Of a stretch of 64,000 nucleotides of DNA, positions 55,514 to 64,000 are shown in pieces (positions within the stretch are counted from its first letter, which is position 1; the number at the start of each line of letters is the position of its first letter). Source of the DNA: Oenanthe sinensis. Its lineage: Eukaryota; Streptophyta; Magnoliopsida; Apiales; Apiaceae. A program made the translations under genes and the position numbers. Below the pieces are notes generated by a model. The model was not told the DNA's origin. It made no database searches and saw only the letters and a program-made list of their open reading frames with translations. The stretch covers positions 1,803,001 through 1,867,000 of the forward strand of contig CM053804.1 of the NCBI GenBank assembly GCA_028671895.1. The letters are read 5' to 3'.

Positions 55514-57247
55514 TAGTACTTTATTTAGAAATATTTCATATAACTTTTACTTACATTATAGAGTTGGGTTTGATGGAGAATTATTTAATATGGAAAATTT
55601 GGGGAAAATTCCTTATTTTATAAAAATAATCACATTTTAAAAAAAAATGTGTATATATATATACACACATGAATACAGTTATGAGAAAATTTTATGCATT
55701 TTTTAAGAAAATAAGTGAAAAATATTTACAGAACACATACATATTATGTACGGAACATACTAGTTCTCTACTTTTTATTTAGTATATAAAATTCTATATA
55801 TAATTAGAATAATAAGAATTTTATCTAAACACTTGATAGAGTATATATTTTTATAGAATTTTATTCTCATATTTCTAGTATTTTGTGCATAATTGGATAT
55901 TTCTTAATTATAGTTTAATGTTTTATTACAAGAAATAAAGAATTCCTAAAATTTGAATGATTGGAGAATAAAGAGTCCAATTTGGAGATAAATTAGAAGT
56001 AAATTCGAAGTTAATGGGCAGCTCTACATCACTGTTTGGGCCATAACTTGAATTCTAGAATTTAGAGTTAGGCACTTTTACGGCCCACGTGAAGATAATA
56101 GAAAAATCTAGAATTTAGAGGTGGTCCAACACACATATCTCAAGTGGAGAAACCCATAAACAGGCCTAGAAGACGGACTACGAATTTCATAATTAGAGTC
56201 CAACTTATTTTAAGAAATTGTTTGTATTTCCTTGTAAAACATTAAAACTCTTATATATTGGGAGAAAAGGGAGAGAAACAATTTGAGAGGAAGATTAGAG
56301 GAAGGAGTGAAGGGATTCATCCGGACTTCAACCGAATTCTACAAGTCATATTCTTTGTACTAACTCATGGTTTGTGTTATTAATATATGTGTGTGTTTTA
56401 TTTTTTTTATCCATCGTGAGTAGCTAATATCTTAATCTAGGAATTTGGTAGTATTCGTCATGAACTTTTAATTAAATCTATAGGAATTATAACAAATCGG
56501 GATATTCAAATATTAGACAGGGAGATTAATATGCGAGTTATGAAATGGATAATCCTTCGTTCTTAATAGTTTATGATATACTTTGTTTGACCATGTGAGT
56601 GGCTTTCAAGGTGTAATTGTAGGCACTATAAGTCAAAACATTAGAAGGATTGTTTTTAACAAAATAAGAGACATAGCAAAACAAGAAACACAATTAGACA
56701 TTCATGATAGTCCATTGAGCCCATCGAGGAAAACTTATTCCTAGATTGTCTTATCTCATATTTACTATAGAGGTTATTTTATTTGTTTATTAGATTAAAT
56801 TAGTTGATAATTATAAACCATCCACAAATTCTTCGTCACACTTCTAAATTGTAAGGAATAATATACCTCAAATTAATATTGATAACAGTTCTTTAATGCG
56901 AACAATACCCTACAATTACTCAATAACAATACTATCAAATGTTGAAAGTTCGATACTTATTAATAATATATTTAAATTTAACTTATATAGTTTATGTAAT
57001 AAAAATAAGAGTAATTTTATTAAAACCGAAATATTGAAGTTTTGGTCGGTAATGGATCACATGCCTAAAAGATATACATATTTATATTAAATATAATTTC
57101 CTTATTATAACATGGCCTCAACTACTTATATATCAATATTAACAAAAATTACGGACCATTAAAGTACAATTTAGTGTCAAATTTATTTAGAAATTTAATG
57201 AGTTCTACCCTACTCGATTTAGTGTTATCAAAGAAGAGAGACATGAT
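55512..57247. other. AT-rich spacer, no gene recognised
   Basis: Scattered AT-rich DNA. A purine-rich stretch at about 56255-56320 followed by ordinary plant-looking leader-like sequence may be an old transposon or gene edge, but no frame or terminal repeat supports it. Confidence 0.4.
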
Positions 57248-57880
57248 CTATCTTGAAAACAAAGGCAAATCAGCAACTCCAATCCCTCTTCTAGTAGTTG
57301 GAAACAACATAAACAAAAAGCTTGTCAAAACCCCTGCTCCCAATGGTAAATTTATCACCAATGCATTCAAATTCTCTCCAGATTCCGGAAAATAGCAGCT
57401 TTGCACATCCGAATCGCTAAATGCAAACACCAAGAATACCATTAGTGACAAAAATGCATGAACAAAATCAATGCAGCAAAGCTTGTATTGTGTCAAATCT
57501 TGCATTTGCATGTAACATTCAGCTTCATTGTCAGAGTAATTTTTGTAGTTAAATATGTTGAGGCCCTTAAAAGTGGCAATGCCATAGTATAGTTTCCCAT
57601 CTGAATCGATGAAGCTGTCAGTGAAGGACGAAAGGAAACAGGCGAGGGCGCAGATCCCAATGAGGATTGCAGTGAGGTACTTGTTGGAAAGATGACAATT
57701 GCCTTGGTTGGAGAATGATGGTGTCAGGGCATGGAATCCGAGGACCGTGCCAGTTGGTAAAAGGTTTGCTAGGTTTGTAGCAGTGGCTAGGGTCCTGTGC
57801 ACCGGATGGATAGTCCTGCCGTGCCTGTGTCGCGGCGGATTGCAGACCTGTATGGTGGTGGTTGACATGCTAAGCAACAT
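57248..57880 (-). CDS. DMP (DUF679) family membrane protein, 210 aa
   Basis: DMP proteins are small plant endomembrane or plasma-membrane proteins with four membrane spans. Members act in senescence-related membrane remodelling, and some in gamete fusion; which role applies here is unknown. Single exon, ATG at 57880; a second Met four codons later is possible. Motifs: NLLPTGTVLGFHALTPSF (span 1, about 38-56), YLTAILIGICALACFLSSFTDSF (span 2, shown here as two adjoining parts of the family signature), DGKLYYGIATFKG, CIDFVHAFLSLMVFLVFAF (span 3, about 135-154), SDSDVQSCYFP, NLPLGAGVLTSFLFMLFP (span 4, about 175-192) and the end TRRGIGVADLPL. The frame is intact. A TATATA-like box lies about 60 bases upstream on the minus strand. 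Confidence 0.92.
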   Translation of the reverse strand: MLLSMSTTTIQVCNPPRHRHGRTIHPVHRTLATATNLANLLPTGTVLGFHALTPSFSNQGNCHLSNKYLTAILIGICALACFLSSFTDSFIDSDGKLYYGIATFKGLNIFNYKNYSDNEAECYMQMQDLTQYKLCCIDFVHAFLSLMVFLVFAFSDSDVQSCYFPESGENLNALVINLPLGAGVLTSFLFMLFPTTRRGIGVADLPLFSR

Positions 57881-58869
57881 ACAGGTGATCAGAAAAACAA
57901 ATGTTGATGAGATGCAAGTTTGTGAACCAAGTTTATACCTATATATGGAATATCCTACAGGCAGACATTTTTGTTAGACTGTTAGTTGAGTGCTTTGGAT
58001 ACTGGCACACTCTAACTCATGACTATAGAAGTCCGGTCCTGACAAGCTATTGTGTTATCCATCGGTCCTCGTTTTTTTATCCCGGATAGCATTAAAACTT
58101 GATTTTTTTTATAAATTTAAGGGGTCACGTCGCTTATCCGCGCTTAAAACAACGTTTCTAGGATTATTTCCTGTCTGTGAAAAAAAATGCAGAGTGATGA
58201 TTGCTAAAAAGTGATCGTCACTGTTGACTATATATAGTCTACTAATACTTTTAAAATTTAATTTCAACCTTTGTCAACTTTTTATTACCATTAAAAAGAA
58301 TTCGTGTATACAAACTATACACAAATCTTGCATCTAGAATCCATGCATTATGTTGGATTAATATTCTAAATTATGATATTTCGAACTAAAAATTTTCTAT
58401 ACGTACATGAAATTCTTAATTAAATGCACATGTTACAAGTATCTTACGATTTTAGTATATGGTACTAGCTCGATAAAGAAAGAGCTATTTGAATACGTTA
58501 TGCAGGTGCAGTTAGTTAATTAGTAACAGGCTAAGATTTTTGTTTCTACTCATGAACAGAACAGAAAGTAATAAAGCTATGAAATATCTTATAATAAAAG
58601 GAACCTTTCTTAGTCGTCACCTGAACTTTTTGAAACTAATTGTTGCTGAAAAATCAGTTAGGTACTTGATCATACTATGTACTAAATATCATCTTATTTC
58701 TTAAACATATAATTTTATATCCAATGAACTTGAGGTTCTGCAACTAGCTATAGCATTTAACATAGTATACAACTGTCACAATACCAACTTATGAGCTAAT
58801 TAGGTTGGAAAAGCAGAAAACATAAACTCTTCAACAGGCCACCTATGAGTATCAGTCTAGTTGCTCAGA
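57881..58869. other. Spacer between DMP and sugar transporter genes
   Basis: Holds the DMP upstream region (CCTATATATGG near 57940) and the downstream flank of the transporter gene. No further gene seen. Confidence 0.5.
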
Positions 58870-61800
58870 TCAGTTCAAGGATGCTTGTATTTCTTCCAGA
58901 CTCCGGCCCTTGGTCTCCGGAACCAGCTTTGCCACGAATATGATGGTTAATCCGCACACAACAGAAAACATGAAAAAAGTCCCTGAACAAAACAAGAATA
59001 TAATGAGTACAAGTAACACAAAAAAATCCAAATTCGCACATTTAATGTAATCTGCACGTCTCTAGCTAGGCACGTCTCTAGCTAGTTGAAAACTAAATCC
59101 CGTGCAATACATGTGGACCATGGCATTAAAAACTTTTCGAATGCCACACTCATATGAAATGTGTGACACCTGACACGCAATACTGAAATAGCACACATGA
59201 GACAGGCATCTTGTACCTGTCATTTTGGGTCCAATTTCTAAATCGTGTTATTTTTATCCAGCATTATATGTGTACATGTTTATGAATGACACTTCGGGAA
59301 ACAGATGCAAGGTATTGAAAGTTCACTCTCAAGTGCATGAATGTTTTACTGTCTGAGAAGGGATGATTATCACCTTCTGAGCTCCATTTCATTAGAAAAT
59401 TAAAAGCATATGAAATCAGCCAGGTTCCGAACCAATTGACTACCGTCACAAGACTCCCAGCTGGACCCTTAATATTTATGGGAAATATCTGAAACAAAAT
59501 AAAGAAAAAAATTACAATAGACTGTTTTATCAAGAAACATTGAACTCGAGATATGGAAGAATTCAAGTACAATGAGGGACTACCTCTGACATTATAACCC
59601 ATGGAATTCCTCCCATGCCTAATGAGAATGATCCCGTAAATATCTGGTGGCATTTATATAGAAGTTAATTATTGATATTTCTGCAAAATAAGTTAAGTAA
59701 TAGGTAATTTCAAAGTGCAACAGATTTCGGTGAACAGCCTATCTTTCAAGGGAAAGGCATTACCAGTACACCAAAAAGGGCTAATATCGGACTGATCTCC
59801 TTCCACAATAGAAGGTCCTATCTCTTGCAAGAGTAACTATTTTAGAAGATGAATTTTATCAGAAAGAAACGATGATAGAAACCAGAATTACTATAAAAGC
59901 ACCTGCAGTAAAAACGACAATCCTACGAAGAAGCAGCCCAAACATGTTCCTGCTGCTGAAATCTGCAATTCTAGTATATTCAATAAGAGAACATACTAAA
60001 ATTCACAAGATATTAAATAACCATCTACCAATTATTTTTGTACCATTAGAAGTGGACGTCTACCCGATTTATCCATTAAAAGTACGCCTAACAATGTCAT
60101 GGGAACCTGCAGAAGATCTTCTTCAATGTCTTCGGAGTTTTAAGAAGCACTATCATACAAAGAAAGTGAAGATGGCTTCCACAAACCTGAACAAATACCA
60201 TGCCAATGGTGCCAAATCTACTTGAAAAACCTGTCATTGATCAATAAGAGTAAATAAATTTATACGTAATATTAAATGTATAATGCCGTGTATCAATAAG
60301 AGCATAACAACATAATTAGCTAACCAGCTGATATGAAAATTGCACTTGCATAATACGCAATTGCGTTCACCCCTCCTAATTGCTGCAATACCATTAGACC
60401 AACTCCCACCTGTGATATGACCTAGGATAATTCTTTTTCCCTGCCATAAACAATGATAACTTATATTTTAAAAGAAATGCAAGGAGGCTTACAATCAGCG
60501 AATGAGCATATTTCCTCTGAAACAAGTCAAAAAAGCTAGCATCCGAAAGTTGTTGAAGGGTTTCTATGTAATCCTGAAATGAACAAGTATAATTACTAGA
60601 TATGTAGACGTGCCAGCCACTATTTTTATAAATATATAGAATAGTACGAAGCAAAGCAGTGCTTGCACTACAGATATTAGACTAAATTTGTTTACTGGTA
60701 GTACATTATTTTTCCAGGACTCTTTATTTTGCATTGTGTATACACATTGTACACTCAACACTGGGACATGTATGGATATCGACACTCGACAATTCATTTG
60801 GGCCCAAAACATGCCAAAAGAATCTTGGAAATTCACCACGGACTGCCATTTTATTCACATTTGAAAATTTCTAAAAAAAACTAATCATGGTTTTTCAATA
60901 TATTGCCGAGTGTGACCCTTGGAAACTTGGACACAAGTATCCATGAGGATACCTCTAGCCAAGTCCAAACAACATTAGTACATTAAAAAGATAAAGAGTA
61001 GAAAACTTGCTCTAATTTCATCTGATTCTTCTGATATGTCTGCATTCTTTCCCCTTAGGCGCTGTAAAGCAGATTCACTGTCTTTCTCCCTGCCATTCTT
61101 TGCCTGTACAAATTTGGACATTAATAAGCATGTGAAAAGTATTTAGCCTATAACTGAAGATGATCTTTAAGGACCAGATGAAGATAAGCGATGCCTTAAG
61201 AACATTTATAAAAAAAATAAGAACATTTATAAAAAAATAAAAATATGTAGGCAAATGCATCTTGCTCTAGAGGTACAATCATCTAACCAGGAATGATTGA
61301 ACAATATAAGTTCCAGTGCTGACCCTAATACAGAATGTGGGATATAAAAGACCTCAGCAGTGAAGACCGCAGAACAGAAGTAGTATTTTAGATCTACAGA
61401 CCCAATTTTAATTGTTTATACTAAGTTGCTCGGTTTTAATTATTTGCTCCCAGATATGTTATATTTTTCATCATTTTTCTGCTATAAACATGTCATTGAT
61501 CAAGTGTTAACACTGCAGAATCACGCCGACTCTTTTTGTGGAACATGGCAATGATAAACCTACTCACCAACCATCTAGGGGACTCGGGAATGAAGAGCAG
61601 CCCCAGAAGATGTAGTACACATGGAACAATTCCTGCAGATATAAGCATGGTTCTTATAGTTCGTTTCTCCTTCAGTACCGTAACATAATAGGATTCGAGT
61701 AGAAGAAAGTTACCAAGTATAGTCAGGATACGCCAAGAGATGAAATTTCCAACTAGATACATTAGTGATACGCCACAACATATCATAAACTGCATCATTT

Positions 61801-63744
61801 GTGGGACAGTCAACTTATCTGTCAGTCTACATTTACATATGCAAGGTGGGCAGGTTTACAATACCTGATTAACTGTTGTAAATGCTCCTCGAAGATTCAC
61901 AGGTGTTATTTCTGCTATATATACGGGTACCTTTTGAAGAGGAAGATCCGTAAAACATAGTATAGTTACAAATAATGTTACATTTACATGGACTGCTGTT
62001 TTACAACAGATTTACACCCTCCAAAAGTATTGTATTCATGCCATGTACATATTTGTGAAGATCATGAAGGAACTAATTGATAACACTATACCCTATGCTG
62101 GGACACGTCTGCATATATTTATGAAATGAAAAAATTACCACGTATGAAATAAGGCCAACGCCATAACCTATTGACAGTCTCCCACAGTCAAGCCACCAAG
62201 TATCCTGTAAAAAAGGCACAGAAAAATCACATTATGAATGATGTATCGAGACTGCAGCTTCATTCATTAGACATCATACTTTGACACAGGTAGTTTCTTG
62301 CAAGACAAAGTTCTAGTTACTGATTCTTATCTTAAAATTGAAGGCATTGAATGAGGTAGTGTAGGTTCCACAAACCTTTGAGAACAATATTCCTGCCCAT
62401 CCTAGCAAGCAAAACATCTCTGAAAATCCCATAGCCTGCAAGTTGGAGATTTAAAGTATGTGAAAAAATTGGATATTAAATGATGCACTGTTGGGAGTTG
62501 GAAGTTTGTGTCAAACTTACACCTCTCCGACCAAGTAGATCTGCTAGTTTCCCACTCATAATCGCACCTAACATTGCTCCAATAGTCATTATTGAACCAA
62601 AAAGTGAATACTGTAAAGGTAAAATCAAAACTTTAATACTGCAAGGATGAAATCAATAAGAATGTATATAAAGAAGAAACCAAGAATAGAATAGCAATTG
62701 ACAAACTAATATGCATTGGAGAATCAATATTAGTAATATAATTTGCATGTACATGTTCATTAACTTATCTGTGCTAATATTGGTAAAGAAGAGATATGTG
62801 TATATTACGATTTAAACAATCAAGCACTCTGATTTAAATCAAATTAGTTTATAAACAATAAATTAGCACATACCTGAATATTTGAACTACAAATACAGTG
62901 TGTGCAGTTATCACAAACCAATATTTGTGACACGATATGTGGAAAGGGTAAAATGGATACCTCTGCTAAAGAGAGACCAAGGTCTTCCATGATCCCAGTC
63001 TGTGCAGGTGACGAGAAGCCAATCTGCATATTTGAATTTTACAAATTCTGAACTGTTATGCACTTGAAATCAAAATTATATAGTATAATACTGGAAATCC
63101 ATCAAGATGCACACTTTTCTTACATACAGCTTAAAATTTTCCGGATTCCACAATCAAGAAAAATCTAAACATATAGCCAAAATTCTGGTGTTTTTTTTGG
63201 GGTTAGAAAGGAGTATATGTCATTTGTTGGTTGTAAATATATAAAAAGAACTAGTTACCAATTCTCCCTAGGAGCCCATCTCTTTGAGGCAATAGTCAAC
63301 ATTACTGTCCAAATTTATCATCGCCCAAAAATGGGGAAGGTATTAGGGGTACCAACCGGAATATGAACTCGAAACCATCCTTATTACTGTGAAGTGATAC
63401 CAGTTTAAGTTGGACCTTTCTAAAATATGCTTAATTAATCATATATCTTTAACAGAAATCGGAATCAAACATGTTAATTTAAGTAGCTGCCTCATGTTCC
63501 TAAACAAGCTCATATTTAAAATTTTACCAACAACTAACTCTAGAATAGTAGATTACATCTCTAGCATAGCAAAAAAGGAAGAAGGAGGCAAAGTACTTAC
63601 AGCTGATCCAAAAACATAAGAGCCAGAAACAGCCACCAAAGTGCTAAACACAACCACCAGGGTGGCAGAGGACTCACCGGACAAACTCTCAACAGATATA
63701 TCACTAGCAAGAAGAGGATCACCAGAGCTACTTTCTATTCCCAT
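58870..63744 (-). CDS. ERD6-like sugar transporter, 465 aa, 18 exons
   Basis: Major facilitator superfamily monosaccharide transporter of the ERD6-like group; several members are tonoplast sugar/H+ carriers. Exons on the minus strand: 63744-63601, 63023-62961, 62610-62521, 62435-62376, 62204-62139, 61930-61865, 61789-61714, 61632-61568, 61103-61011, 60573-60493, 60409-60325, 60230-60187, 60106-60044, 59962-59903, 59817-59764, 59643-59584, 59488-59374, 58982-58870. Phases join without a stop. Family motifs in order: GRRG after span 2, PESPRWL, QQLGGVN, DKSGRRPLL, GMGGIPWVIMSEIFP, PETKGRSLEEI and the C-terminus QASLN. The start MGIESSSGDPLL is the only ATG fitting exon 1. One intron, after 61011, has a GC donor (AGA|GCAAGT); all others are GT-AG. 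Length and exon number match the family. The gene looks functional. Exons were placed by eye. Confidence 0.9.
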
Positions 63745-64000
63745 TTTTCACAGCTCAAAAATCGAATAGTCTATTTAAGTTTCTTGGGTTATTTATTTTT
63801 TTGCTAAATAAGTTTCTTGAGTGAGTTGTTTTAACAAGATATAGCACAACACAATGACTCAATGAGTAGATAAAAAAGCCTGTGTGTCTGTAAATTCTGT
63901 CACTGCCCAAGATTTGGATTTTCTCTAAACATGTGACATGTATTTATTGTACAATTATTGGGATTTGACTTTTGCATGTTTGTCAGAATGTAACTTTGAT
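63745..64000 (-). other. 5' flank of ERD6-like gene
   Basis: Promoter and leader of the transporter should lie here. It is AT-rich, and I see no clear single TATA box. Confidence 0.4.

Noticed and set aside
55344..55640. 98-aa frame with a poly-Tyr/Ile stretch
   Set aside because: It is the TA microsatellite in translation.
1..64000. tRNA or rRNA genes
   Set aside because: Only tRNA-complementary primer sites were seen; no cloverleaf-forming gene was recognised by eye. A tRNAscan-SE run would settle this.

Overview
The window is plant nuclear DNA, probably from a eudicot. It carries an intron-rich PIEZO-type gene, a FANTASTIC FOUR-like gene, a DMP (DUF679) gene, an 18-exon ERD6-like sugar transporter gene, Stowaway and hAT-like miniature elements, and long Ty1/copia retrotransposons primed by initiator tRNA-Met. 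The species cannot be told from the sequence.

Layout. 1-4678: right-hand part of a minus-strand Sirevirus-like Ty1/copia element (family 1, copy A), lying in an intron of a PIEZO gene. 4851-17345: the rest of that PIEZO gene on the plus strand, 15 recognisable exons with canonical splice sites but at least three nonsense codons and several frameshifts, so a pseudogene. 17346-20396: AT-rich spacer with an hAT-like MITE and a Stowaway MITE. 20521-21375: FAF-like gene. 22473-42446: repeat-rich block with a CACTA-like fragment, a scrambled copia remnant, a 57-bp coding-type tandem repeat, an LTR-like remnant, and inside that remnant a structurally complete Sirevirus-like element (family 2, 26051-40829) with two nearly identical LTRs and three long open frames. 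42447-55069: complete family 1 copy B on the minus strand, with decayed frames and perfect 5-bp target duplications. 57248-57880: DMP gene. 58870-63744: intact ERD6-like transporter gene.

Most interesting pattern: both Sirevirus-like families have a very long third open frame (ORF3) downstream of pol with a shared N-terminal domain. Each family also has a private short-motif array in its U3 region (AGACTCTG in family 1, a GATCGAGAT-based 22-bp repeat in family 2). The same motif recurs between pol and ORF3, followed by a TATA-like box. I infer a possible internal promoter for ORF3, built from the same motif as the U3. This rests on sequence pattern only. Family 2 looks young and potentially competent. 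Family 1 copies are decayed and share a stop codon inside gag.
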